Shown: in pieces, positions 1 through 7,911 of the stretch | How the letters are laid out: each line of letters starts with the position of its first letter | Position numbering within the stretch: position 1 is the first letter of the stretch | Program-made: the position numbers and the translations under genes | Assembly: GCA_903856555.1 (NCBI GenBank) | Contig: CAIOCC010000216.1 | Span: 1 to 21,706 of the forward strand | Origin: an uncultured Bacteroidota bacterium | Lineage (GTDB): Bacteria; Bacteroidota; Bacteroidia; UBA7662 | DNA: 21,706 bases | Reading direction: 5' to 3' | Notes under the pieces: generated by a model | Told to the model about the DNA's origin: nothing | The model's input: the letters and a program-made list of their open reading frames with translations, nothing else | Database searches by the model: none

Positions 1-1004
1 CCGAGCAGGAATACCGAGAACCCCTCAAGCTGGATCAAGACCTGCGGCAAACCCTCGAGCAAGAACCCGAGGTGGTGCGCGTCTCCCCCGTCATTTTGGT
101 TCCGGCCCTGGCCCAAACCAAGGCCGGAATGGAGGGCCTCCTCCTCAAAGGAATGGACACGGTGCCTCAGCCCTTTCCGGCCGGAACCCTGGTCCAAGGG
201 CCCTTACCTCGCTGGCCCAAAGCAAACGCCCAAGAAATATTGCTCCCCAAGGACGTAGCAAGGAATCTCAACCTCAAGCTTGGGGATAAGTTGACCGTTT
301 ATTTCATGCAGGAACCGGTGCGAATGCGCTCCTTAAAGGTGGTGGGGCTTTTTGAAATGCCTATGCAAAGTGAATTGGGGCGACCGGTGGCCTTGGTGCC
401 CTCGGCCCTTCTGTCGCGTATCCTGGGATGGGGTCCGGATCGCTGCAGCCATCTTGAATTGGAGTTAAAAAATTTTGAGAGCATGGCGTCGGTTCGCAAT
501 CGAATAGAAACCATGCTACCGGTGCAGCAGGAATGTCTGACCCTGCAGGATCAAATGCCTTCCCTCTTTGAATGGTTGAATTTTTTTGATACCAACCGCT
601 TGGTTTTGCTCCTACTGCTGGCGAGTGTCGGGGCGGTCAACCTGATCTCCGCCCTGTTTATCCTGCTCCTTGAACGCCAAAACAGCTTGGGAATCCTTCA
701 AAGCTTGGGGCTGAGGTCCGGTCCGTTGGCCTTGGTTGTTTGGCAACTGGGCATGCGAATGGTTCTCAAAGGGTGGTTGCTCGGTAACCTGTGCCTAGGC
801 ATCTTGATGTTCACCCAGATACGCTACCGTTGGTTTGGCCTTGATCCGGGTTCCTATTACCTGGATGCCGTCCCCCTGCGCTTGGCATGGAGCGAATGGG
901 CCCTTGTCAACGGCTGGGCGCTGGCTGCAACCGCGATCCTCCTCTACCTAGCCGCCTTCTTCTTTGCCCAACGCACGGTGGATCGTAACATCAAATTCTC
1001 CTAA
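1..1004 (+). CDS. ABC transporter permease, FtsX/LolE-like (5' truncated by window edge)
   Basis: The reading frame is open from the left edge (codons begin at base 3), so only the C-terminal part, about 334 codons, is present; GTG codons near base 72 are internal, not a start. The visible part has a periplasmic-type soluble domain (MacB-PCD-like, roughly the first 190 residues). At least three hydrophobic segments follow: around LVLLLLLASVGAVNL, a second near GWLLGNLCLGILMF, and a last one near ALAATAILLYLAAFFFA. Between the first two lies the motif ERQNSLGILQSLGLR, which resembles the cytoplasmic loop of FtsX-family permeases (the 'E-r-r-x-I-G-i-L-k-a-l-G' pattern). The region with YYLDAVPLRL and the short tail ending IKF are typical of Bacteroidota LolC/E-like proteins. 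By family these permeases work with an ATPase subunit on lipoproteins or other envelope substrates; the substrate here is not known. It converges on smc with a 12-bp gap and no clear terminator. Confidence 0.82.
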   Translation, partial: EQEYREPLKLDQDLRQTLEQEPEVVRVSPVILVPALAQTKAGMEGLLLKGMDTVPQPFPAGTLVQGPLPRWPKANAQEILLPKDVARNLNLKLGDKLTVYFMQEPVRMRSLKVVGLFEMPMQSELGRPVALVPSALLSRILGWGPDRCSHLELELKNFESMASVRNRIETMLPVQQECLTLQDQMPSLFEWLNFFDTNRLVLLLLLASVGAVNLISALFILLLERQNSLGILQSLGLRSGPLALVVWQLGMRMVLKGWLLGNLCLGILMFTQIRYRWFGLDPGSYYLDAVPLRLAWSEWALVNGWALAATAILLYLAAFFFAQRTVDRNIKFS

Positions 1005-1016
1005 CACACCCCCGTC

Positions 1017-4000
1017 CTAGGCAGGCACGGCCGCCTGATCGGCAGGGACGTACTCGTTCAGGTTCGAAAAATCAACCGGCACCACGCGGCTCACACCCTG
1101 CTCGACCATGGTCACCCCGTACATCAGGTCGGTGGTCTCCATGGTGCGCTTGTTATGGGTCACAATAATGAATTGAGAGTCCTTGGAAAAACGGCGAATC
1201 ATGCGGTTGAATTTGTCGATGTTTACATCGTCCAACGGCGCATCCACCTCGTCGAATATGCAAAAAGGCGCTGGCTTGTACAGATAAATGGCAAAAAGCA
1301 AGGCAGTGACGGTCAATGTCTTCTCTCCGCCCGATAACTGATTGACGGATTGTGGCTTTTTGCCTTTGGGCTTGGCCATGATTTGGATGGACGATTCCAA
1401 GGGCATTTCGGGATGGCTCAGGATCAAATCGCAATCGTCTTCGGCGGTGAACAAGGAGCGGAAAACTTCGATGAAATGTTCACGAATGGTTGAAAAACCT
1501 TCCAAGAATCGCTCGGTGGCTTTGAGATCAATTTCTTCGATAGTTTGCAACAAGGCTTCCCGGGCCTGCACCAAATCGGCCTTTTGGGCGGTGATAAAGA
1601 CATGCCTTTGTTCCACTTCAGCAAAAGCTTCAAGGGCCATCGGGTTGACCGGACCAAAGTTCTCAATCTTTCGGCGCATCGATTGAACCAGACCCGCCAA
1701 TTCATGTTCTCCCCGCTCCGGGGCCTCCATGGAATCCAGGATATCCGGATCGCTGTCGAACTCCAAGGCCCAGCGCTCCCTCAAGGCTTTGATTTCCATT
1801 TGAACGGTCAGCACCAGCTGCTTACGTTGGCTGAGCAATTGGTCGTTCATTTCCCGCTGACGGTGCAATTGCCTCACATGCTCTTCCAGGCTGTCCTGTT
1901 GACCCCTGGCACCAAAAAAATCAGCCTCGGCCTGGTTCATGGACTCTTGGGCGCCGGCTTCCTCCAACAAGAGCGCAGGGCGACGATCATCGCTTTGCTC
2001 CAATTCCAGCGCAAGTCGGGCATGCTCTTCTTGCAATTCCTTCACGGAGATCTCCGCCTGTTCCAATCGATTTTGTAACAATTCCATTTGGCCACGGCGA
2101 AAATCCATCTGGGTTTCCATATTGGCTTTTTGGTTCACCCAATGCAGTTCTTGCTTGGTGATCCCGGTGTATTCTTCCCGAACCCCTTGGTAAACAGCCT
2201 TTCGCACCGACCATTCCTCTTGCATGGCCGCCAGATTTTGGCTGCCTTCGTTGAGTTCCACCAGAATGGCTTCGACCCGCGGTTGGAGCGTCGCCCATTC
2301 GGCCTGCATGGTGTGTTTTTGCTCGTCAATCACCCGGTTCCGATCGGAAGACTGGGCCAAGGCACGGACCATTTGTTCATGACGGGCCTGGACCTGGGCC
2401 GATTCGGAGCTTTTGCGTAACAAAGCCGAACGACTGTTGTTGAGCTGGGATTCTTTGGAGGAGGCCCGCAACGTTGCCTCGGTTTCCTGAAGGACTTGCA
2501 AGCGATTTTGAAGGTTGAGCAGTTCCGCTTTTTCGGTTTCGACCTCTTCGAGCAGCTGATCCAGGTTACGCTTGCGGCCTAATTTTTTGCCCTCAAACAG
2601 ACCCATGGATCCACCCGTCAGCCAGCGACCGTCTCCGTAACAATTCCCATTGGATGTGACAAGCAGGGTCCCAGGGTAACGATTCTTCCATTCACCAAAG
2701 GACCATTCGGCTGCGCCTTCGGTTTGAATATAGACTCGACCCAAAAGGTGCTCGCAGAGAATGCGATAATCCTCCGGGATTTCAACCAACCCTAGCGCAG
2801 CCACGGTCCCTTCGGGCGCCTTCATGGGGCTGGGTCCCTCTTCACTGAGCCCTCGATAGGCTTCCATCACAAAGAAGGAAGCTTTGCCCATGCCCGCATC
2901 GGTCAACAATCGGATCCCAGAACGGGCTTCGTCGTAGGATTTGACCACGTAATAACTCAAATAAGGCTCCAAAACCCGTTCGATCAACGGGCGGTATTGG
3001 GCCTCTACATGCAGGATATCTCCAAGAAGAGGGGCGGTGCGGGCCCAATCCTGGTGATCCCGCAGGTATCGCAACGATTCGGGGTAACCCTCCATGTTTT
3101 GGACCAGTTCGGCCAATAGTTGGGCCTCGTTGCTCTTGCGGTCCAAACGACGCGCGGCTTCCGCAACAGCGGGGCGAAGGCTTTGAAGTTCCTGCTGACA
3201 AGCCTGGGTTTGTTTTTGGTGATCCTCTTGATAGGTCTCCAATTCCTGCACCCCGGCCTCCATTTTCTGTACCTCCTCCGCCAAGGTGGCGACCAGGGTT
3301 TCCAGTTTGGAGAACTCATCTTTGCGGTTCAGGGTCTCCGTTTGAATTCGATCTTTCTCGGAATCGAGGGCCTTGATTTGGGCTTCCAAAACATGGGCAC
3401 TGCTTTCCAACGCATAGCGACTGGCCTGGCGTTCATCTTGTTGCTTGCGCATTTCCTGAAATGCTCTATCCTGTTCCTGCATTCGATGATCGGCCTCCTG
3501 CAAACGGATGGCCACCTCAGCGACCGCAGCCGATGCCTCGTCCAGATGCTGTGAACAAGAGGTCCACTGATTTTGGAGGTCTTCCAAACGAGTTTTTTGC
3601 TCTTCTTGTTGTTCCCGGTCGTTGGCTTTTTGTTGCTCCAGGGATTGGATTTTGTCCAATAAATGCCGGAGACGTTCCTGTTGCAATTGTTGTTGCGACT
3701 CCAGGGACCGCAGGCGGTTGGATACATCCTGCAAGACCGAACGAGCTTGGGTTAGGTTTTGCTCGGCATCGGTCATCCGGGCCTTGCCTGCGCTCAGTTT
3801 GGCCTCGGTATCCTGCAAATCCTGGTCCAAACGGCTTTTTTCGGATCCCAAATCCCCTTCCTGAACACTGCCTTCTTGCCACTGTTTTTGCCAACCTTGC
3901 AATTGATGCCAGGCCCATTCCATGGCGGCCACCCGGTAATCCTCCTTGAGTTGCTGAACCTGTTCCGCTTTGCGGGCCTGGTTTTGCAATTGCTTCATGG

Positions 4001-4601
4001 AACGGTCGATCTCAAAAAGAATATCCTCAACCCGAGACAGGTCGGCTTCGGCATCCTCCAAACGAGCCATGGTTTCTTTCTTGCGGATTTTGTATTTGGA
4101 GACCCCGGTGGCCTCTTCAAACAAATCACGGCGGGAATGATCCTTGTCGTTGAGGATCTCGTCAATCATCTTGAGCTCGATAATGGCATAGGAATCACTG
4201 CCAATACCGGTATCCAAAAAGAGATTGGTGATGTCTTTGAGGCGGCAAGTGACCCCGTTCAAAAGGTATTCACTTTCTCCAGAACGGTACAGGCGGCGTC
4301 CGATGGTCACTTCGCGGTACTCGGAGGGCAGGATGCCCTTGTGGTTATCAAAAGTCAGCCGGACCTCAGCCAAAGCGGCTTGTTTGCGGTTGTTGGTACC
4401 GTTAAAAATCACCCCATCCATCTTGTCGGAACGGAGCATACGGGATTTTTGTTCGCCCAATACCCATCGAATGGCGTCCACGACATTGGACTTACCGCTC
4501 CCATTGGGTCCGACAATACCGGTGACCCCTTCCTTGAATCGCACCAAGACCCGATCCCCAAAACTCTTAAAACCCTTGACCTCAATTTCCGTAAGTCGCA
4601 T
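1017..4601 (-). CDS. smc: Chromosome segregation protein SMC
   Basis: The product is 1194 residues, the usual size for bacterial SMC. It condenses and segregates the chromosome as an ATP-driven DNA-loop-extruding dimer, normally with ScpA and ScpB, which are not in this window. The N-terminal head has Walker A GPNGSGKS at residues 31-38. Two long glutamate/lysine/glutamine-rich coiled-coil arms flank a hinge at roughly residues 503-665. The C-terminal head has the ABC signature LSGGEK (about 1089-1094), Walker B CIFDE (about 1114-1118), the D-loop region DAPLDD, and the switch histidine in IIVTHN. The start ATG is followed at once by the canonical RLTEIEVKGFKSF beginning, so the start is secure. 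The gene is transcribed away from the 4690 gene. A TAnnTTTG box lies about 50 bp upstream. Confidence 0.97.
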   Translation of the reverse strand: MRLTEIEVKGFKSFGDRVLVRFKEGVTGIVGPNGSGKSNVVDAIRWVLGEQKSRMLRSDKMDGVIFNGTNNRKQAALAEVRLTFDNHKGILPSEYREVTIGRRLYRSGESEYLLNGVTCRLKDITNLFLDTGIGSDSYAIIELKMIDEILNDKDHSRRDLFEEATGVSKYKIRKKETMARLEDAEADLSRVEDILFEIDRSMKQLQNQARKAEQVQQLKEDYRVAAMEWAWHQLQGWQKQWQEGSVQEGDLGSEKSRLDQDLQDTEAKLSAGKARMTDAEQNLTQARSVLQDVSNRLRSLESQQQLQQERLRHLLDKIQSLEQQKANDREQQEEQKTRLEDLQNQWTSCSQHLDEASAAVAEVAIRLQEADHRMQEQDRAFQEMRKQQDERQASRYALESSAHVLEAQIKALDSEKDRIQTETLNRKDEFSKLETLVATLAEEVQKMEAGVQELETYQEDHQKQTQACQQELQSLRPAVAEAARRLDRKSNEAQLLAELVQNMEGYPESLRYLRDHQDWARTAPLLGDILHVEAQYRPLIERVLEPYLSYYVVKSYDEARSGIRLLTDAGMGKASFFVMEAYRGLSEEGPSPMKAPEGTVAALGLVEIPEDYRILCEHLLGRVYIQTEGAAEWSFGEWKNRYPGTLLVTSNGNCYGDGRWLTGGSMGLFEGKKLGRKRNLDQLLEEVETEKAELLNLQNRLQVLQETEATLRASSKESQLNNSRSALLRKSSESAQVQARHEQMVRALAQSSDRNRVIDEQKHTMQAEWATLQPRVEAILVELNEGSQNLAAMQEEWSVRKAVYQGVREEYTGITKQELHWVNQKANMETQMDFRRGQMELLQNRLEQAEISVKELQEEHARLALELEQSDDRRPALLLEEAGAQESMNQAEADFFGARGQQDSLEEHVRQLHRQREMNDQLLSQRKQLVLTVQMEIKALRERWALEFDSDPDILDSMEAPERGEHELAGLVQSMRRKIENFGPVNPMALEAFAEVEQRHVFITAQKADLVQAREALLQTIEEIDLKATERFLEGFSTIREHFIEVFRSLFTAEDDCDLILSHPEMPLESSIQIMAKPKGKKPQSVNQLSGGEKTLTVTALLFAIYLYKPAPFCIFDEVDAPLDDVNIDKFNRMIRRFSKDSQFIIVTHNKRTMETTDLMYGVTMVEQGVSRVVPVDFSNLNEYVPADQAAVPA

Positions 4602-4627
4602 ATTTTCAGTATCGTATAGTTTTCGAA

Positions 4628-4642
4628 CCGCGCTAAACGCGG
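4628..4642. repeat. Small inverted repeat in the smc leader region
   Basis: CCGCG (4628-4632) and CGCGG (4638-4642) flank a 5-base loop. With a 2-base bulge the stem extends to AACC/GGTT. It lies between the candidate smc -7 box and the smc start codon, so it would form a hairpin in the smc 5' untranslated region if that promoter is used. A role is not shown. Confidence 0.35.
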
Positions 4643-4647
4643 GGTTA

Positions 4648-4655
4648 CAAACTTA
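4648..4655 (-). promoter_or_regulatory. Candidate -7 box for smc
   Basis: On the minus strand this reads TAAGTTTG, an exact match to the Bacteroidota -7 consensus TAnnTTTG. It lies 46 bp upstream of the smc ATG. I see no convincing TTTG -33 box at the usual spacing, so this is a partial match. The box sits inside a small inverted repeat, GGTTA/TAACC. Confidence 0.4.
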
Positions 4656-4689
4656 ACCCGATACCCTCTACTTTTATGCCCACATTCCT

Positions 4690-5052
4690 ATGGACTTATC
4701 CACCGTCGTCTATGTTTTGGGGGCCGTTTTGTACGCCCTCTGGAGAAGGCGTTCCACCCCATCGCCTCAACAGGCCCCTTCCCCGCCGGTTTGGACACCG
4801 CCCCCTCCCAGCCCCCAAGTCGAAGCCCCCAACCAACGCGCTCAGATTCCAAATACCCGCATTCAGGCCCCAAAGACGCTGCGAGCCATCCAGTCCACAA
4901 CCCCCATCCCGTCCTCAGAGCACGATGCTTTGGAACCCCCCCCGTCCGATCTTCGCCCAAAAACGACCGAGGATTGGAAAAAGGCGGTGATTTGGTCTTC
5001 GCTTCTGGACCCTCGTTTTGATCAACCCTATCGCGGACCCAAGGGGGTTTGA
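4690..5052 (+). CDS. Small membrane-anchored, proline-rich protein of unknown function
   Basis: This encodes 120 residues. An N-terminal hydrophobic stretch (about residues 4-18, STVVYVLGAVLYALW) is followed by RRR, suggesting a single anchor with the rest in the cytoplasm. Residues 22-100 are proline-rich and probably unstructured. The C-terminus (about 94-115, WKKAVIWSSLLDPRFDQPY) looks like an ordered motif. A similar closing motif, 'A-x-I-x-S-E-I-L-x-x-K/R', occurs in small Bacteroidota proteins encoded beside smc; this is from memory and unverified. The ATG at 4690 puts the hydrophobic segment at the very N-terminus and matches the frame of the whole ORF. The gene diverges from smc and ends 13 bp before the bshB1 stop. 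Function is unknown; the link to smc is positional only. Confidence 0.7.
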   Translation: MDLSTVVYVLGAVLYALWRRRSTPSPQQAPSPPVWTPPPPSPQVEAPNQRAQIPNTRIQAPKTLRAIQSTTPIPSSEHDALEPPPSDLRPKTTEDWKKAVIWSSLLDPRFDQPYRGPKGV

Positions 5053-5065
5053 TGATCCAAGGAAT

Positions 5066-5803
5066 TTAGAGCAAATAAGGCATATCTCTTTGGCAGAGAG
5101 GTCGCGCCATGATAAAGCCTTCCCCAAATTCAGCTCCGATCAAACGCCCCATTTCCCGGGCTCTGGCTTCAATAAATGGCAGAAAATCAGGTCGGGAAAT
5201 CGGGGTGACCGGTTCCCTGGAACCTTCTTGATGAAATTGGGAAGCATAGCAGGCTAGCAATTCGGTCTTGGCCTGCCAATGTTCCGAAATATTGGTGACA
5301 TACGAAGGGGCGTGGTAATGGTCTTGGATATAGTGGGCCAGGAGGGGCGTTGCCCAGGGCTCTTGGTTTTCACCTTCCCAATCCGTTCGAACTTTGAGCA
5401 AGCCACTCAAAAAAACCGCCCTGCCCAACAAGGAGGAAGCCCGGCCATGATCGGGATGCCGGTCCGATACCGCGTTCCCCCAAACCACCCTTGGTCTAAA
5501 CCGACGAATGCAGCGCACCAAGGTGTGCAGGAGTTCTGGAGTTCCTTCAAAATAGCCATCCCCCAAATCGAGGTTAAGGCGTTCCCTCAAACCCAACAGG
5601 CCCGACGCAGCTTGGGCCTCGGCGGCCCTGGTTTCGGCATTGCCTCGGGTTCCCAATTCCCCTCGGGTCCAATCCACCAGGACCACATCAAAACCGCGAT
5701 CGCGCGCTTTGAGCAGGGTGCCCCCCATGCCCAGTTCGGCATCGTCCGGATGGGCTGCAAAAACCAGCCAATCGCAGGCCGCTGATGGAGAAATGGTTTT
5801 CAT
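5066..5803 (-). CDS. bshB1: Bacillithiol biosynthesis deacetylase BshB1 (LmbE/PIG-L family)
   Basis: The product is 245 residues, the family's usual length. It is a zinc-dependent LmbE-like deacetylase. BshB1 removes the acetyl group from GlcNAc-malate to give GlcN-malate, the second step of bacillithiol synthesis. The N-terminal motif AHPDDAELGMGG (residues 17-28) supplies zinc ligands H18 and D21. The HPDH motif (116-119) supplies the third ligand, H119. A conserved S-Q-F-H stretch follows in the second half. The length and the form DDAELGMGGT fit BshB1 better than the BshB2 or MshB branches. The start ATG overlaps the stop of the upstream DUF4294-type gene as ATGA (5800-5803), so the two are probably co-translated. 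bshA and bshC are not in the window. Confidence 0.9.
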   Translation of the reverse strand: MKTISPSAACDWLVFAAHPDDAELGMGGTLLKARDRGFDVVLVDWTRGELGTRGNAETRAAEAQAASGLLGLRERLNLDLGDGYFEGTPELLHTLVRCIRRFRPRVVWGNAVSDRHPDHGRASSLLGRAVFLSGLLKVRTDWEGENQEPWATPLLAHYIQDHYHAPSYVTNISEHWQAKTELLACYASQFHQEGSREPVTPISRPDFLPFIEARAREMGRLIGAEFGEGFIMARPLCQRDMPYLL

Positions 5804-6468
5804 GGTTTGGAGGTGTTTTGGAATTTGTAAGGGACTGTATAGGCTTGACCTTCAATCATCATCAGGATCAACTCAATATCCCGGTCTTCTTGCATTTCGT
5901 AGGTGGATTTGAGGCTGCTCCCAAAGAGGAGGGCCAGACTTTGCCACATAAAGGCCTGAAAAGAACCCCTGAATTCACGAACGATTGAATAGGAAGTTCG
6001 AGCAGTTTCCCGATCCACCAATTTGATTAAGAGACGACCCTGGGTAACGGTCAGGTCCATCAGCTGCTTTTTGTATTGTTTCTTGAGGGAGGTCTCCAAT
6101 TTCTTGCAATGGGCGCGGTGTTGGATTTCAGGAATGGTTTGTAATTCCACTTCCAAATCATTGAGTTGCTTCCCTGCGGCTTTGGCCAAAGGATAAACTT
6201 TCATAACATTCCAATAGAGGCGATCGAAGCGCTTTTTGTCGGCAGCCGATCGAAAGACACGTTTGTCCCGCACATCTACATGGGGCAAAAAGGCCACCGG
6301 TACCGTATCCCCGTTGCTATCAATATAGGCCGGCAGTTCCATGGGCCTCGTTGACCCCGGGGTCTGTGCCTTGGCGGTTCCTAGCAAAGTTCCAAAGCCC
6401 AAAATCAGGCCCCAGAAGATGCGCAGTTCCCCGCGTAGGGGTCGACAACGACGATTAAACCGGGTCAT
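5800..6468 (-). CDS. Exported DUF4294-type protein of unknown function
   Basis: This encodes 222 residues. A basic N-terminus (RRCRPLRGELR), a hydrophobic core (about 18-32) and AKA|Q at 32-35 look like a signal peptide, so the mature protein should be periplasmic. The mature part has D-x-x-G-D-T-x-P (near 50-56), a run of K/R-rich helices with Y-P-x-A-K (near 92-97), then the segment KKQYKKQLMDLTVTQGRLLIKLVDRET. That last pattern is what I recall as DUF4294, a family largely confined to Bacteroidota; assignment is from memory. No catalytic motif is evident. It is the first gene of a two-gene unit with bshB1 and diverges from purB with a 60-bp gap. A TAACTTTG -7 box sits 33 bp upstream. Confidence 0.78.
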   Translation of the reverse strand: MTRFNRRCRPLRGELRIFWGLILGFGTLLGTAKAQTPGSTRPMELPAYIDSNGDTVPVAFLPHVDVRDKRVFRSAADKKRFDRLYWNVMKVYPLAKAAGKQLNDLEVELQTIPEIQHRAHCKKLETSLKKQYKKQLMDLTVTQGRLLIKLVDRETARTSYSIVREFRGSFQAFMWQSLALLFGSSLKSTYEMQEDRDIELILMMIEGQAYTVPYKFQNTSKP

Positions 6469-6493
6469 GTTCCGTGATTTAGAGGCAAAACGC

Positions 6494-6501
6494 TATTTTT
6501 G
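6494..6501 (+). promoter_or_regulatory. purB: Candidate -7 box for purB
   Basis: TATTTTTG is an exact match to TAnnTTTG, and predicts a transcription start near 6507-6510, about 20 bases before the ATG at 6529. No clear TTTG -33 box is seen. Because this element covers the in-frame TTG at 6499, that upstream codon is unlikely to be the start. Confidence 0.5.
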
Positions 6502-6509
6502 CAAAGTTA
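6502..6509 (-). promoter_or_regulatory. Candidate -7 box for the DUF4294-type gene and bshB1
   Basis: On the minus strand this reads TAACTTTG, an exact match to TAnnTTTG, 33 bp upstream of the ATG at 6468. It directly abuts the purB -7 box on the other strand with no base between them. No clear -33 box is seen. Confidence 0.5.
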
Positions 6510-6528
6510 TTCTGAATACCCATCCTTG

Positions 6529-7911
6529 ATGTCCACGAACTCCTCTGCCCTCACCGCCTTGTCTCCCTTGGATGGCCGTTACCACAGCCAAACAGCCGCT
6601 CTAGGGATGTATTTTTCGGAATGGGCCCTGTTCAAATACCGTGTGGAGGTGGAATGGCTGTATTTGCAGGCCCTCTGCGATGCGAACCTACCCGGCGGTC
6701 CGGTGATGGAACCCCAACTGCGTCAACAACTTGACTTAAGATTTCGGGCTTTTGGGGTCCAAGATGCCCAACGCATCAAAGAAATTGAACAAACCACCCT
6801 GCACGATATCAAGGCCATGGAATACTGGATGAAGGGTTGTTTGGAAGAAAACGGGGGCGCTGCCCTCAAAGAATGGGTGCATTTTGGGCTGACCTCCCAG
6901 GACATTAACCACACCGCGGTGCCGATGTCCTTGCGGGATGCCCGCCAAGACCTGATCACCCCCGCCCTCGATAACCTTCTCGATCAACTTCGAAAAATGG
7001 CCATGGCCTGGTTGGATTTACCCATGTTGGCAAGAACCCATGGACAGCCGGCCTCTCCAACCCGTTTGGGCAAAGAGTTTTTGGTTTGGGTCGAACGTTT
7101 GGAACGTCAAATGAAAATGCTGAGCGATGTTCCCGTCGGAGCCAAATTCGGCGGTGCAACCGGGAATTTCAATGCCCATCACTTGGTTTGGCCCCAAACC
7201 GACTGGCCAGCTTTTGCAGATCGCTTTGTCCAAGACACCCTGGGACTCACCCGCTACCGCTATACCACCCAGATCGAACACTACGATTATTTGGCAGCCT
7301 ATTGCCATAACATGATACGCATCCAGGTCATCTTGTTGGACCTGTGTCGTGACCTGTGGCAATACATTTCCATGGGTTATTTTCATCAAGAAATCCGCCA
7401 GGGCCAGGTGGGCAGTTCAGCCATGCCTCACAAAGTCAACCCCATTGATTTTGAGAATGCAGAGGGAAATCTAGGCCTTTCCAACGCCCTTTTGGGCCAT
7501 TTGGCCGAAAAGCTCCCGGTATCCCGCCTCCAAAGAGATTTGAGCGATAGCACGGTATTGCGAAATTTGGGGGTACCCTTGGGGCACACGATTTTGGCCT
7601 TGCAATCCCTCTCCAAGGGCCTATCCAAAATTAAGCCGGATCCCCAAGCGCTGGCCGCCGATTTAGACCAAAACTGGGCCGTGCTCGCCGAAGGAATTCA
7701 AACATTGTTACGGGCTCGGGGCATCGAGACTCCTTACGAAAAACTCAAGGAACTGACCCGCACCGGGCAGCGCCTGGATCGCGAAAGTCTGCAACAATTT
7801 ATTGCTACGCTGGGTCTGGACCCCGAAGACCGGGATCGTTTACTTAACCTCAGCCCGGACGTTTATTTGGGCGTTGTGCCCTCCCCCCATGCCCCAGGAC
7901 TTTCCCGCTGA
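6529..7911 (+). CDS. purB: Adenylosuccinate lyase
   Basis: The product is 460 residues from the ATG at 6529. PurB catalyses two fumarate-releasing steps: SAICAR to AICAR in purine synthesis, and adenylosuccinate to AMP. The protein follows the E. coli-type PurB along its whole length: the N-terminal ALTALSPLDGRY, the TSQDINHT segment, THGQPASPT, and the mobile active-site loop GSSAMPHKVNP (starting at residue 295, with the catalytic serine at 296 or 297). The block NLGLSNALLGHLAEKLPVSR and then YEKLKELTR follow. E. coli PurB is 456 residues, so the length agrees. An in-frame TTG at 6499 would add ten residues but falls in the predicted -7 box. The gene overlaps the start of the next gene by 23 bases. 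Confidence 0.96.
   Translation: MSTNSSALTALSPLDGRYHSQTAALGMYFSEWALFKYRVEVEWLYLQALCDANLPGGPVMEPQLRQQLDLRFRAFGVQDAQRIKEIEQTTLHDIKAMEYWMKGCLEENGGAALKEWVHFGLTSQDINHTAVPMSLRDARQDLITPALDNLLDQLRKMAMAWLDLPMLARTHGQPASPTRLGKEFLVWVERLERQMKMLSDVPVGAKFGGATGNFNAHHLVWPQTDWPAFADRFVQDTLGLTRYRYTTQIEHYDYLAAYCHNMIRIQVILLDLCRDLWQYISMGYFHQEIRQGQVGSSAMPHKVNPIDFENAEGNLGLSNALLGHLAEKLPVSRLQRDLSDSTVLRNLGVPLGHTILALQSLSKGLSKIKPDPQALAADLDQNWAVLAEGIQTLLRARGIETPYEKLKELTRTGQRLDRESLQQFIATLGLDPEDRDRLLNLSPDVYLGVVPSPHAPGLSR

Noticed and set aside
3759..4619. 286-residue plus-strand ORF opposite smc
   Set aside because: Lies inside the secure smc gene; composition shows no family pattern.
6499..6528. TTG-initiated ten-residue extension of PurB
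   Set aside because: The TTG lies in the predicted -7 box and the extra residues match nothing in PurB; ATG at 6529 fits the family.
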